Below, piece after piece: positions 41,563-50,347 of a stretch of 64,000 bases of DNA (position 1 is its first letter; the number at the start of each line of letters is the position of its first letter). The position numbers and the translations under genes are program-made. This DNA comes from Xanthomonas sp. CFBP 8443 (GTDB lineage: Bacteria > Pseudomonadota > Gammaproteobacteria > Xanthomonadales > Xanthomonadaceae): the NCBI RefSeq assembly GCF_025666195.1, contig NZ_CP102592.1, forward strand, positions 1,674,001 to 1,738,000, given 5' to 3'. The notes under the pieces are model-generated. The model was not told the DNA's origin. It saw only the letters and a program-made list of their open reading frames with translations, and did not search any database.

Positions 41563-43151
41563 CGCGCCAGCGCCTGCAGCGTGGCCAGCCGGTCGGCCTC
41601 GGCGAACGGCTTGTCGTGGCGCCAGCGCAGGATGCGCGGGAAGCGCACTGCGATGCCGGACTTGTGCCGGCTGCTCTTGTTCACCGCTTCGAAGCCGAGT
41701 TCGAACACGTGATACGGCGTCACCGCGCGCACCGGGCCGAAGCGCTCGGTGGTGTGCGCGCGGATCCAGCGGTCCAGGGCCAGGATCTCGCTGTCGTCCA
41801 GGCCCGAATACGCCTTGGCCACCGGCACCAGCTGCTCGCCGTCCCACAGTCCGAAGGTGTAGTCGGTGTACAGCGTGCTGCGGCGGCCGTGGCCGGCCTG
41901 CGCGTACAGCAGCACCGCGTCGATGGTCAGCGGTTCGATCTTCCACTTCCACCAGTCGCCGCGGCGGCGCCCCGACTGATAGGGCGAGGAGGCGCGCTTG
42001 AGCATCAGCCCTTCCACGCCGCGTTCGCGCGCCTGCTCGCGCAGCGTCGCCGCCGCCTCCCAACTCGCGGCCTGCACCTGCGGCGACAGCACGATGTGCG
42101 GATCGGCATGCGCGTCGAGCAGGGCCTGCAGTTGCGCGCGGCGCTGCGCCAGCGGCTGTTCGCGCAGGTCGATGCCGTCCAGTTCCAGCAGGTCGTAGGC
42201 GAGCACCCGCGCCGGCGTATCGGCCAGCGTCTTGGCGCCGGGCTTGCGCCGCTGGATGCGGGTCTGCAGTGCGGTGAACGGCAGCGGCGCGGCGTCGCCG
42301 TCGCGCCAGCCGAGCAGTTCGCCGTCGATCACCGCATCGCGCGGCAGCGTCGCCGCCGCCGTTTCGATCTCGGGGAAGCGGCCATCCAGGCGTTCCTCGC
42401 CGCGCGACCACAGCGCCACTTCGCCAGCGCGGCGGATCAGCTGCAGGCGGATGCCGTCCCATTTCCATTCCAGTTGCCAATCGTCGATCGCGCCGAGCGT
42501 GGCGGCCTCGTTTTCCAGCGGCGAGGCCAGGAAGAACGGGTAGGGCTGCTGGCGGTCGCTGGCCAGCACCTCGTGCGAGAGCAGGTCTTCCAGTGCGGTC
42601 GGGGTCGGCGACCACGCGCCGAGCATGCGCTGGGCGATGCGCGCGATGTCGATGCCCGACATCGCCGCCAGCGCCTGCTGCACCAGCCGCTGCGACACGC
42701 CCACGCGCAGCGCGCCGGTCAGCAGCTTGTTGAACAGCAGGCGCTCGTCGAAATCCAGGCTGCGCCAACCGGCGAGCACCGCGGCGTGGCGCGCGGCCGC
42801 GTCCTGCGCGGCCACCGGCAGCAGGCGCTCTTCGATCCAGTCGCGCAGCGGCGCCGGATCCGAGGCTTCGGCCGGATCGTCGAGCAACAGGGTCAGGGTT
42901 TCGGCGAGATCGCCGACGTGGTCGTAGCTGTCGTCGACCAGCCAGCCGGGCAGGCCGCTTTCCTGCGCGATCCACTCGCGCAGTTCGCGGGTGTTGGCGA
43001 TGCGCCGCAGTTTGCCGCCGCTCAGCAGCCAGATCGCCCAGGCCGCATCGGCCGGCGGCGCCTGCTCGAAATACGTGACCAGCGCGGCGCGCTTGTCCAG
43101 CGTCGCGGTGCTCTGGTCCAGTTGCCGGTACAGCGCGGCGAAGCGCTTCAT
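41559..43151 (-). CDS. ATP-dependent DNA ligase of the helicase-associated repair cluster
   Basis: A 530-residue ATP-dependent ligase. The N-terminal DNA-binding domain (1-210) is followed by the adenylation domain with the nucleotide-accepting Lys230 (EWKWDGIR). Motifs III-V include VIDGELLGW, GVEGLMLKRASSPYQ and WWKWKIEP. The OB domain comes last. It seals nicks in duplex DNA and joins the helicase, endonuclease and exonuclease in one operon with overlapping ends on both sides. It should not be confused with the NAD-dependent replicative ligase, which is not in this window. Confidence 0.93.
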   Translation of the reverse strand: MKRFAALYRQLDQSTATLDKRAALVTYFEQAPPADAAWAIWLLSGGKLRRIANTRELREWIAQESGLPGWLVDDSYDHVGDLAETLTLLLDDPAEASDPAPLRDWIEERLLPVAAQDAAARHAAVLAGWRSLDFDERLLFNKLLTGALRVGVSQRLVQQALAAMSGIDIARIAQRMLGAWSPTPTALEDLLSHEVLASDRQQPYPFFLASPLENEAATLGAIDDWQLEWKWDGIRLQLIRRAGEVALWSRGEERLDGRFPEIETAAATLPRDAVIDGELLGWRDGDAAPLPFTALQTRIQRRKPGAKTLADTPARVLAYDLLELDGIDLREQPLAQRRAQLQALLDAHADPHIVLSPQVQAASWEAAATLREQARERGVEGLMLKRASSPYQSGRRRGDWWKWKIEPLTIDAVLLYAQAGHGRRSTLYTDYTFGLWDGEQLVPVAKAYSGLDDSEILALDRWIRAHTTERFGPVRAVTPYHVFELGFEAVNKSSRHKSGIAVRFPRILRWRHDKPFAEADRLATLQALAR

Positions 43152-44152
43152 TCCTCGGCACCGTAGTCGGTGCGGAACGCCTCGGCGGCGACGCCGCGTT
43201 CGTTCAGGGCGCGGATGATCGCATCGGTATTGCCGTGCGTGGCGATGACCCGCCGCGCGCCGGTTTCTTCGATGGTGCGCAGCAGGTCGGGCCAGTCCGC
43301 ATGATCGGACACCACGAAGCCGCGATCGTAGTTGCGCCGGCGGCGGTTGCCGCGCAGGCGCATCCAGCCCGAGGCGAAGCCGAGCTGCGCATGGCGGAAG
43401 CGGCGCAGCCACGGGCTGCCTGCGGCCGACGGCGGCGCCAGCACCAGTTGCCCGGCGTAGTCGGCGCGCTTGTCCATCTCGGCGACCGGTTGCGTATCCA
43501 GCATCGCCACCCCCGCCTGGCGATACACCGCCACCCCGGCGGCGACCGCGCCATGCAGCAGCGCCGGCTGGTCGTCCCACGGCTGCAGCTCGGCCAGCAC
43601 CCGCTGCGCCTTGCCCAGCGCGTAGCAGAACAGCACCGCGGCCTCGCCGCGCGCGGCGCACTCGCGGCGCCAGGCGACGATTTCGCGTGCCACCGCGGCG
43701 GTGTCCGGCCAGCGATACACCGGCAGGCCGAAGGTGGCCTCGGTGATGAAGGTGTCGCAGCGCACCACCTCGAACGCGGCGCAGGTCGGGTCGGGCTGGC
43801 GCTTGTAGTCGCCCGAGGCCACCCACACCTCGCCATCCACTTCGATGCGCACCTGCGCCGAGCCGAGCACGTGGCCGGCCGGATGCAGCGACACCGTCGC
43901 TGCGCCCAGCGTGAAGCGCGTGCCGTAGTCGTACGCGCGGTACGCCTGCTCGCCGAGGCGCCAGCGCAGGATCGGCAGGCTGGCGGCGGCGCAGTGGTAT
44001 TCGCCCATGCCGGCGCGCGCGTGGTCGCCGTGGCCATGGGTGATGACCGCGCGCGGCACCGGGCGCCAGGGGTCGATATGGAAGTCGCCAGCGGGGCAGT
44101 ACAGCCCTTCCGGGCGCAGTACCACCAGGTCCTGGGAAGCGGGTTTGGGCAT
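43148..44152 (-). CDS. ligase-associated DNA exonuclease (metallo-beta-lactamase fold)
   Basis: A 334-residue metallo-beta-lactamase/beta-CASP-type nuclease. The metal-binding motif is THGHGDHA (HxHxDH). Further ligands lie in HPAGHVLGSAQ and ASGDYKRQPDP, and VSDHADWPDLL and ATHGNTDAI match the C-terminal motifs. It is the first gene of the exonuclease-ligase-helicase-phosphoesterase operon, and its stop overlaps the ligase ATG by four bases. I chose the ATG at 44150-44152; a TTG at 44168-44170 would add six residues. Known relatives in Pseudomonas are encoded in the same cluster. Confidence 0.9.
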   Translation of the reverse strand: MPKPASQDLVVLRPEGLYCPAGDFHIDPWRPVPRAVITHGHGDHARAGMGEYHCAAASLPILRWRLGEQAYRAYDYGTRFTLGAATVSLHPAGHVLGSAQVRIEVDGEVWVASGDYKRQPDPTCAAFEVVRCDTFITEATFGLPVYRWPDTAAVAREIVAWRRECAARGEAAVLFCYALGKAQRVLAELQPWDDQPALLHGAVAAGVAVYRQAGVAMLDTQPVAEMDKRADYAGQLVLAPPSAAGSPWLRRFRHAQLGFASGWMRLRGNRRRRNYDRGFVVSDHADWPDLLRTIEETGARRVIATHGNTDAIIRALNERGVAAEAFRTDYGAEE

Positions 44153-44263
44153 GGCCGCCACTGTGTCCAAGGCGGTGTGCAGGAGATGAGAATCCAGCCC
44201 GGCGGTTCACGGCGCGGGGATGCATCGGCCACAATGCGGGACGCGCTTCTGGGAGGGAGATGC

Positions 44264-45904
44264 ATGCAACGGGAACTGCCCGCATTCGCCACGCACGTGG
44301 TCGACAACCAGCCGCCGCCGTTCGAGCCGCGCGACCTGTGGAGCGACGATGCGGTGCTGCGCGCCGCGGTCGCGCGCGAAGGCGACGACGCGTTCGCCGC
44401 GCACCTGGCGCAGTACGGCGCGCTGGCTGGCGATACGCTGTACCGGCTCGGCTTCGACGCCAACCGCGACCGCCCGCGGCTGCGCACGCACGACCGCTAC
44501 GGCCGGCGCATCGACACGGTCGAATTCCATCCGGCCTACCATCAGTTGCTGGATGCAGCGAAGGCACACGGCGTGGCCGGCCTGTCCTGGCATACGCCGC
44601 AGCCGGGCGCGCACGTGGCGCGCGCGGCGCTGAGCTATCTGCATCACCAAGCCGAGGCCGGCACCAGTTGCCCGTTGACGATGACCCACGCCGCGGTCGC
44701 GGTGCTGCGCCAGGAACCGGCGCTGCGCGAGTGGGCCGACAAGGCCGCCGCGCCGCATTACGACCCGCGCGACGTGCCGATCGCCGACAAGGCCGGCATC
44801 ACCCTGGGCATGGGCATGACCGAGAAGCAGGGCGGCTCGGACGTGCGCAGCAACGCCACCGTCGCCACGCCGCTGGGCCGCGACGGCGAGTACGCGCTGG
44901 TCGGGCACAAGTGGTTCTTCTCCGCGCCGATGTCCGACGGCTTCCTGGTGCTGGCGCAGGCCCCGGGCGGGCTGAGCTGCTTCCTGCTGCCGCGGCGCCT
45001 GCCCGACGGGCAGCTCAATGCGCTGCGCTTGGTGCGGCTGAAGGACAAGCTCGGCGACTGGTCGAACGCCTCCAGCGAGGTGGAGTTCGCCGGCGCCTGG
45101 GCGCAGCGCATCGGCGAGGAAGGGCGCGGCGTGGCGCGCATCATCGGCATGGTGATGCTGACCCGGCTGGACTGCATGCTCGCGGCCGCCGCGCAGATGC
45201 GCATGGCGTTGGCGCAGGCGCTGCATCACGCGCGGCATCGCATCGCGTTCGGCAAGCGCCTGGTCGAGCAGCCGCTGATGCGCAACGTGCTCGCCGACCT
45301 GGCGATCGAATCCGAGGCCGCCACCGCGTTCGCGCTGCGCGTGGCGCGCGCGGTCGATGCGGCCGAGCGCGACCCGGCCGAGGCGGCGTTCGCGCGCATC
45401 GCCACCGCGCTGGGCAAGTACTGGCTGTGCAAGCGCGCTCCGGCCTTCGTCAACGAAGCGCAGGAATGCCTGGGCGGCGCCGGTTATGTGGAGGAATCGA
45501 TCCTGCCGCGGCTGTACCGGCAGGCGCCGCTGAATTCGATCTGGGAAGGCAGCGGCAATATCCAGTGCCTGGACGTGCTGCGCGCACTGGCGCGCGAGCC
45601 GCGCAGCGCGGCGGCGCTGCTGGCCGAGTTGGAAACTGCGACGGGCGTAAGCGCGGACTACGACAAGGCGCTGGACGCGCTGCGCACGTCGCTGGCCGGC
45701 ACCGGCGACGTGGGCGAATACGCCGCACGGCGCGTCACCGAACGCATCGCGCTGACACTGCAGGCCGCGCTGCTGTTGCGCAGCGCGAGCCCGGCCGCCG
45801 ACGCGTTCGTCCACAGCCGCCTGGCCGGCGCGCATGGATTGGCGTTCGGTACCTTGGAGGCGGATGTGCCGGTGGAGGTGTTGCTGGCGCGTGCGTTGCC
45901 GTGA
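44264..45904 (+). CDS. aidB: AidB-like acyl-CoA dehydrogenase family protein
   Basis: A 546-residue flavoprotein, close to the E. coli AidB length of 541. The adaptive-response AidB signature includes SCPLTMTHAAVAVLR, MGMTEKQGGSDVRSN, SAPMSDGFLVLAQA and GSGNIQCLDVLRAL. AidB is linked to protection from DNA alkylation; it binds FAD and DNA. It is divergent from the exonuclease-ligase-helicase-phosphoesterase repair operon across 111 bases, so a common damage response is plausible (inference). GGGAGGGAGA lies close before the ATG. Confidence 0.9.
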   Translation: MQRELPAFATHVVDNQPPPFEPRDLWSDDAVLRAAVAREGDDAFAAHLAQYGALAGDTLYRLGFDANRDRPRLRTHDRYGRRIDTVEFHPAYHQLLDAAKAHGVAGLSWHTPQPGAHVARAALSYLHHQAEAGTSCPLTMTHAAVAVLRQEPALREWADKAAAPHYDPRDVPIADKAGITLGMGMTEKQGGSDVRSNATVATPLGRDGEYALVGHKWFFSAPMSDGFLVLAQAPGGLSCFLLPRRLPDGQLNALRLVRLKDKLGDWSNASSEVEFAGAWAQRIGEEGRGVARIIGMVMLTRLDCMLAAAAQMRMALAQALHHARHRIAFGKRLVEQPLMRNVLADLAIESEAATAFALRVARAVDAAERDPAEAAFARIATALGKYWLCKRAPAFVNEAQECLGGAGYVEESILPRLYRQAPLNSIWEGSGNIQCLDVLRALAREPRSAAALLAELETATGVSADYDKALDALRTSLAGTGDVGEYAARRVTERIALTLQAALLLRSASPAADAFVHSRLAGAHGLAFGTLEADVPVEVLLARALP

Positions 45905-45912
45905 CCGTGCGG

Positions 45913-45954
45913 CCGTACCCTCAGCCCAACCCCTCTCCCGGTGGGAGAGGGGCT
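45913..45954 (+). repeat. 42-bp direct repeat with GC hairpin, copy 1
   Basis: CCGTACCCTCA, then CCC-rich bases, then the 10-bp perfect hairpin CCCCTCTCCC/GGGAGAGGGG. Only two mismatches with copy 2 at 46072-46113. It lies just after aidB. Confidence 0.8.
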
Positions 45955-46071
45955 AGTGCTGTTCCTTCTCCCCTTGGGACCATGGCCCCCTTTTCGGGGA
46001 AGGTGCCCCGCAGGGGCGGATGATGGTGCGAGCGCAGCCTCGTGCACTCAAACTCCACGAGACGCTTCGCG

Positions 46072-46113
46072 CCGTACCCTCACCCCAACCCCTCTCCCGA
46101 TGGGAGAGGGGCT
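46072..46113 (+). repeat. 42-bp direct repeat with GC hairpin, copy 2
   Basis: Second copy of the direct repeat at 45913-45954, with the same 10-bp perfect hairpin and a GAT instead of GGT loop. It is followed at once by a heptamer array. Confidence 0.8.
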
Positions 46114-46120
46114 GCGCTGT

Positions 46121-46147
46121 TCCCGAGTCCCGAGTCCCGAGTCCCGC
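46121..46147. repeat. single heptamer array (no inverted partner nearby)
   Basis: About four copies of TCCCGAG between the direct repeat and the 3' end of the zinc-ribbon gene. Unlike the other arrays, no reverse-complement partner was seen nearby. Confidence 0.8.
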
Positions 46148-46156
46148 GCCTCAGCC

Positions 46157-46525
46157 TCAATGCCGCGTCCCGCGCTTGCCTCCCCCCTTGGCCTGGGTCG
46201 CTTCCACCGACAGGGTGAAGCTGCGCTCTTCGCCGTCCAGCATCGCGCCGACGCCGACCAGTTGGCGCTTGATCTCCTCGCCGCGGCCGTTGCGGATCGT
46301 CACCACCACCGTGTACTCCCACGCGGTGCCGTCGGCGGGATGCTGGATGGTGCCCTGCACGCGCAGCGGCACCGTGGCAGTCGGTGCCGATTGCTGCAGC
46401 ACCGCCGAGTCGAAGCGCAGGTGGTGCTTGCAGGCCGGGCAGACGCTGGCGCTTTCCAGGATCGTCGCCTTGCAGTGCGGGCAGGTCCGGGTCGCCCCCG
46501 GGGTGCCGGGACGCGGCGTGCTCAT
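46157..46525 (-). CDS. zinc-ribbon protein of unknown function
   Basis: A 122-residue protein with two Cys pairs near the N-terminus (CPHCKATILESASVCPAC), the arrangement of a zinc ribbon, followed by a beta-rich domain (TVPLRVQGTIQHPADG, WEYTVVVTIRNGRGEE) that resembles no family I can name. No signal peptide. It overlaps the end of the bactofilin gene by four bases (ATGA) and is therefore translated with it. A role with the bactofilin cytoskeleton is an inference from linkage only. Confidence 0.7.
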   Translation of the reverse strand: MSTPRPGTPGATRTCPHCKATILESASVCPACKHHLRFDSAVLQQSAPTATVPLRVQGTIQHPADGTAWEYTVVVTIRNGRGEEIKRQLVGVGAMLDGEERSFTLSVEATQAKGGGKRGTRH

Positions 46526-47064
46526 GCGCCGGCGTCTGACTCCGTCGGCTTGCCGCTCTTGCGGCCCTTGTCGTCTTCCCAGCCGAAGTCGGCCTGGCCG
46601 CGCATCCGCGAACCGGCGGCCACGGTCAGCGAGCCGGCCTTGACGTCGCCGATCAGCGCGCCGGACGCCAGCAGGTCCACCTGCGCCGCCGATTCGATGT
46701 TGCCTTCCAGTTCGCCGGCGATGGTCACCTTGTTGGCGCGCACGCCGCCGCTGAGCTTGGCGCCGGTCTCGATGGTCAGGTCGCCCTGCACGTTGACGTC
46801 GCCCTTGAACTTGCCGGCGATGCGGATATGGCCGGTGCCTTCGATCTTGCCTTCGATGGTGATGTCGGCGGCGATCAGCGACTCCTTCGCCGCCGGCGCA
46901 GCGGCGCGCGTGGGAATGGGCGCGGCCGCGGCGACCGCGACGGCGGATTCGCCAACCACCGGATCGACCGCTGGGCGCGGCTCGGGCGTGGCGGTGGCGG
47001 CAGGCGTGCCAGGCAGCGGCGGGCCATCCTTGCGCGGGGTACCCTGATCTTTCCAGATGGACAT
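46522..47064 (-). CDS. bactofilin (polymer-forming cytoskeletal protein)
   Basis: A 180-residue protein. After an Ala/Pro-rich disordered N-terminus (1-60) comes the bactofilin core: repeated short strands with GKIEGTGHIRIAGKFKGDVNVQG, then VTIAGELEGNIESAAQVDLLASG, the right-handed beta-helix pattern. A polar Lys/Glu/Ser tail follows. Bactofilins form nucleotide-independent filaments at the membrane that organise cell-wall or stalk machinery. It is coupled to the zinc-ribbon gene downstream. An AT-rich patch at about 47114-47140 may hold the promoter, but no confident hexamers were found. Confidence 0.88.
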   Translation of the reverse strand: MSIWKDQGTPRKDGPPLPGTPAATATPEPRPAVDPVVGESAVAVAAAAPIPTRAAAPAAKESLIAADITIEGKIEGTGHIRIAGKFKGDVNVQGDLTIETGAKLSGGVRANKVTIAGELEGNIESAAQVDLLASGALIGDVKAGSLTVAAGSRMRGQADFGWEDDKGRKSGKPTESDAGA

Positions 47065-47169
47065 GCGCAGACGTCTCCAGTCGGGGGAACCCGGACTATC
47101 GCCGCTCTACTGCGTATATTTTGTGACAATCATCTCTAAAGTGCGCTTGCCGTGCCGCGGCCGCCGGGT

Positions 47170-48879
47170 TCAGCCCATCCCATCCAGCGCCGGATCGAAC
47201 TGCTGTACCTGATTGCGGCCGCTGCGCTTGGCCCGGTACAGCGCCGCATCGGCCTTGCGCAGCAGGGTGGTGGCGACCACGCCGTCGCGCGAATAGCTGG
47301 CCAGCCCGATCGAGACCGTCACCCCCGGCAGCGCCTTGCCGTCCAGCGTGCTGCCCATCTGCTGTGCGGCGCTGCGGATCTGCTCGGCGATCGCCAGCGC
47401 CGCCTCCGGGCCGGTTTCCGGCAGGATTACGGTGAATTCCTCGCCGCCGTAGCGGCAGGCGATGTCCTCGCCGCGCAGCCGCGAGGTGAGCATCTGCCCG
47501 ACCGCGGCCAGCAGGCTGTCGCCGCCGCCGTGGCCATGCAGGTCGTTGAAGTGCTTGAAGTGGTCTACGTCCAGCATCAGCAGCGACAGCGGCATCGAAC
47601 GGCGTGCGCAGCGCGCCAGCTCGTGGTTCAGCGACTCCTCCAGGTAGCGGCGGTTGAACAGGCCGGTGAGCGGGTCGCGGATCGACTGCAGGCGCAGCGA
47701 TTCGCGCAGGCGCAGGTTGCTCAGCGCCAACGACAGCTGCTCGGCCGCGGCCTCGGCGATGGCGATGCGCGGCAGCGGTCCAGGGCCGGGACCGGCCAGG
47801 AACACGAAGCCCAGTTGCGTGCCCTGCGCCGACAGCGGAATGCAGGCGCTGCTGGCGCCGACCGCCTGCGGATCGTCGAGCAGATGCGCGCACGCCGAAT
47901 CGTGGCGCAGCGCGTGCACGAAATGCGCCTTGTCGCGGCGCAGCGCCCAGCACTCCTCCGGCGCCACCGCCGGCTCGCTGCGCACTGGTGCCTCGCCCCA
48001 GGCGACGATGGCTTCGGCGCGATCCCGCGACGCGCGCAGCAGATACACGCTGCCGCCGGCGTCGGGCATCAGCGCGGCGAGCATGCGCGCGGTCACGGTC
48101 AGCGCTTCCTTGGGGTCCATGCAGCTCTGCAGCAGGCCGGTGTAGCGGCTGAGCGCGTTGAGATCGGCGCTGGTGCGCTGCAGTTCCTCGATGCTGGCGC
48201 CGAGTCGTTCGTTGGCGACCGAGGCGGCCTGCTCGGCGGTGGCGCGATTGCGCAGTTCGCGGAACAGCAACGCATAGACCACGCCCACGCTGCCCAGGCC
48301 GAACGGGATGCCGGCCAAGGCCAGGGCCAGCAGCAGGTCGGAACTGCGCTGGTTGGAACGGTCGCGGCTCTGCAGCAACCGTTGCTCCAGTTCGGTCATC
48401 TGCTGCACGTGATCGCGGATCGTGCTGGAGTCCTTGAACACGTTCGGCGCCATCGCGCGCTGCAACGCATCCAATCCATCGTGCTGGTAGACGTCGAGCA
48501 TCTGCTGCATCTGCGCCAGCCGCGCCTGCACCAGCCGCTGCAGGATGCGCAGGTTCGCCAGCTGCACCGGGTTGTCGGCGACCAGCGCATGCAGCTGCGC
48601 CAGGTGCCGCGGCACGCGTTCGGCGCTGTCGCGATAGTTGCTCAGGTAGGCCTGGTTGTCGGTCAACTCGAAGCCGCGCACCGCGGTTTCGGCCTGCAGC
48701 AAGGTCGACTGCACCTCGTCGATGCTGCGCAGGACCTGGTGGGTATGCGCCACGCGCGCCGCATCGGAGATCGAACGTTGCGCGCCGGTGAACACGCCGA
48801 AACCGATCGACACGAAGACCAGGGCGGAGAACAGCAGCGCTAGGCGGGTTCTGATCCGCACCCGGTGGAACGTCGACAT
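47170..48879 (-). CDS. diguanylate cyclase with CHASE3-like, GAF-like and GGDEF domains
   Basis: A 569-residue membrane protein. An N-terminal transmembrane helix (LALLFSALVFVSIGFGVF) precedes a periplasmic CHASE3-like helical region ending at a second helix (LLLALALAGIPFGLGSVGVVYALL, near 190). A GAF-like domain (about 255-390) follows, then GGDEF. The active site is YGGEEFTVILP (GGEEF, active type), and RGED lies five residues upstream, matching an intact I-site for product inhibition. It should make cyclic-di-GMP in response to an unknown signal. The neighbouring bactofilin operon is not coupled. Confidence 0.9.
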   Translation of the reverse strand: MSTFHRVRIRTRLALLFSALVFVSIGFGVFTGAQRSISDAARVAHTHQVLRSIDEVQSTLLQAETAVRGFELTDNQAYLSNYRDSAERVPRHLAQLHALVADNPVQLANLRILQRLVQARLAQMQQMLDVYQHDGLDALQRAMAPNVFKDSSTIRDHVQQMTELEQRLLQSRDRSNQRSSDLLLALALAGIPFGLGSVGVVYALLFRELRNRATAEQAASVANERLGASIEELQRTSADLNALSRYTGLLQSCMDPKEALTVTARMLAALMPDAGGSVYLLRASRDRAEAIVAWGEAPVRSEPAVAPEECWALRRDKAHFVHALRHDSACAHLLDDPQAVGASSACIPLSAQGTQLGFVFLAGPGPGPLPRIAIAEAAAEQLSLALSNLRLRESLRLQSIRDPLTGLFNRRYLEESLNHELARCARRSMPLSLLMLDVDHFKHFNDLHGHGGGDSLLAAVGQMLTSRLRGEDIACRYGGEEFTVILPETGPEAALAIAEQIRSAAQQMGSTLDGKALPGVTVSIGLASYSRDGVVATTLLRKADAALYRAKRSGRNQVQQFDPALDGMG

Positions 48880-49546
48880 CCGCGGATTGTAACCAGCCTG
48901 GTCGCGGGCAGGCGTTCGCGGACCGAAAGGGAGCCGTAGGTCACGTCGTGGCGTGATGGTCGCGGTTGAAACCGTTTCTGCTGGGGACTTGCGGAGTGCG
49001 TTTGCTGGGTGTGCTGGAGAGGGCTTCGGGTTGGACGGTGCCCGATGCCGCTAGGTCATCGCTCCGCTAGTCGCGACTGAAGTCGCTCCCACGGTGGCTT
49101 GCGGCGAGGGGTGCTTGTGGAGGCTTCCCGCCCGATCTGTTCGATTCCGTCAGGTGCGCTCCGCTCGTCGCGGCTGAAGCCGCCCCTACAAGGGACTTGC
49201 GGCCATCCAGTTGGGTGCGCTGTATGAGGGACTTCAGCCCCGACTGTCATCGGAGCCGGAAGGCTTGTCGCTTCGCTCGTCGCGGCTGAAGCCGCTCCTA
49301 CAAGGGAGGTGCTCTTGCGACGAGTCTGCTAGGTGCACTGGGGGAGGAGGTGTTCGGCCACGATGGTGGTCGAAGCCGACGGGTCCACCGGCTCATTCGC
49401 CGCGGTGCAGTGAAGTCGGGGTCCCGCAGCGGCAACGCCGACGGTGAGCTGGCGCGCCCTGCAGGGAGAGGCCGTGACGGTGCGCCACGGCTCCCGCCGC
49501 ATCCGCGAGGTGCGCGATGCGGCGGGCGATCGGCCAGCGGTGCCGG
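48880..49546. other. REP-rich intergenic region
   Basis: These 667 bases hold no supportable gene. Four REP units are visible: 49069-49097, 49167-49195, 49221-49245 and 49279-49303. The last two are inverted around a 33-base spacer. The remainder is low-information GC-rich sequence. Short reading frames here lack family resemblance and run through the REPs. Confidence 0.65.
49221..49303. repeat. inverted pair of REP units with long spacer
   Basis: TGTATGAGGG-type unit at 49221-49245 and reverse-oriented unit at 49279-49303. The spacer includes GGAGCCGGAAGGCTTG, which resembles the spacer at 55066-55150, so this spaced form is itself a repeated unit. Confidence 0.75.
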
Positions 49547-49906
49547 TCAGTGCTTCTCGGGGTTGTCGTTGTGCGCATCCTGGTTGGCATTTTCTCGCGC
49601 CTTGTCGGCGAGCTTCTGCGCGGCGCTGGCGGTGGCCTCGCTGGCGTCGGCAGCGGCTTCCTTGGCGGCGGCCGAGGCGTCCTGCACGGCTTCGGAGTTG
49701 GCGGCGCGGTGTGCGGCGTCGCGGGCGTCGGCGGCGACTTCGCGGCCGGTCTGCGCGGCCTGGTCGGCAGCTTCCTTGGCCGCTTCGCCGGTCTGCTCGG
49801 CGGCGACCTTGGCGTCGCGCTGCGCCTGCTGCGATTCCGGGCCCTGGCAGGCGGCCAGGGCCAGCGCGGACAACAGGGCCATTGCGATGATCGGGGTCTT
49901 GTTCAT
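49547..49906 (-). CDS. small Ala-rich lipoprotein
   Basis: A 119-residue protein with a lipoprotein signal (LALAAC, Cys20). The mature part is a helical, Ala/Asp/Glu/Gln-rich repeat (AAKEAADQAAQ and similar), predicted to be a coiled rod. It has no recognised domain. It resembles the next minus-strand gene at 50348-50689 in architecture (lipobox, then Ala-rich helix), so the two may be paralogues. Its function is unknown; periplasmic or outer-membrane anchoring is inferred. Confidence 0.75.
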   Translation of the reverse strand: MNKTPIIAMALLSALALAACQGPESQQAQRDAKVAAEQTGEAAKEAADQAAQTGREVAADARDAAHRAANSEAVQDASAAAKEAAADASEATASAAQKLADKARENANQDAHNDNPEKH

Positions 49907-50292
49907 GCGCGTACTCCGTTACTGGGTGATGCGGCGCAGCCTAGGTGGCTGCGCATGCAGCCGGCGTCAATGCCGGCGAGCGGCAACGGCTCGCGTTCAG
50001 GAAGCTGGCGCGTTCCGGGCGCCGATGCGGCAGGTCCGACCTCCGCAGGCCAGCGTTGGCGCAAGCGATCGTGCTCTTAAACACAACAGGCGTTGGCTAC
50101 TGGGGCGTCGGCATGCGCGCCGCGAATCGAGCAGGGTCTGAAAGTGCGCGATCAGCGTGTGCAGACCGGTACCGGGCGGGTCCGCGCCGAGCGCGACCGG
50201 CATCGCGCCGGCCATGGGCCGAGGGTGAAGGCCGGCCGGAGTGCGCGCAGCGCGGCTGTTCGCGGCTCGCTGGCGCGATTTACGGGCAAAGA
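49907..50292. other. intergenic region between the two lipoprotein genes
   Basis: About 385 bases with no gene, REP unit or other repeat that I can support. It probably contains the promoter of the lipoprotein gene at 49547-49906. The terminator of the other lipoprotein gene follows at 50293-50318. Confidence 0.5.
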
Positions 50293-50318
50293 AAAAGCCG
50301 CTGGCGAACCAGCGGCTT
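50293..50318 (-). terminator. terminator of the second lipoprotein gene
   Basis: A 10-bp perfect stem (50295-50304 with 50309-50318) and CGAA loop. On the minus strand it is followed by several T residues. It lies 29 bases beyond the stop of the 50348-50689 gene. Confidence 0.85.
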
Positions 50319-50347
50319 CTTCAAGACTTGCCTGAAGCGAGAAGTGA

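Noticed and set aside
41563..43161. Apparent fusion of helicase with an N-terminal extension
   Set aside because: This part is the ligase gene read out of frame; the helicase starts at the ATG at 41562, overlapping the ligase stop.
48880..49546. Several short reading frames in the REP-rich gap
   Set aside because: They run through REP units, have no ribosome-binding sites and no recognisable protein features.
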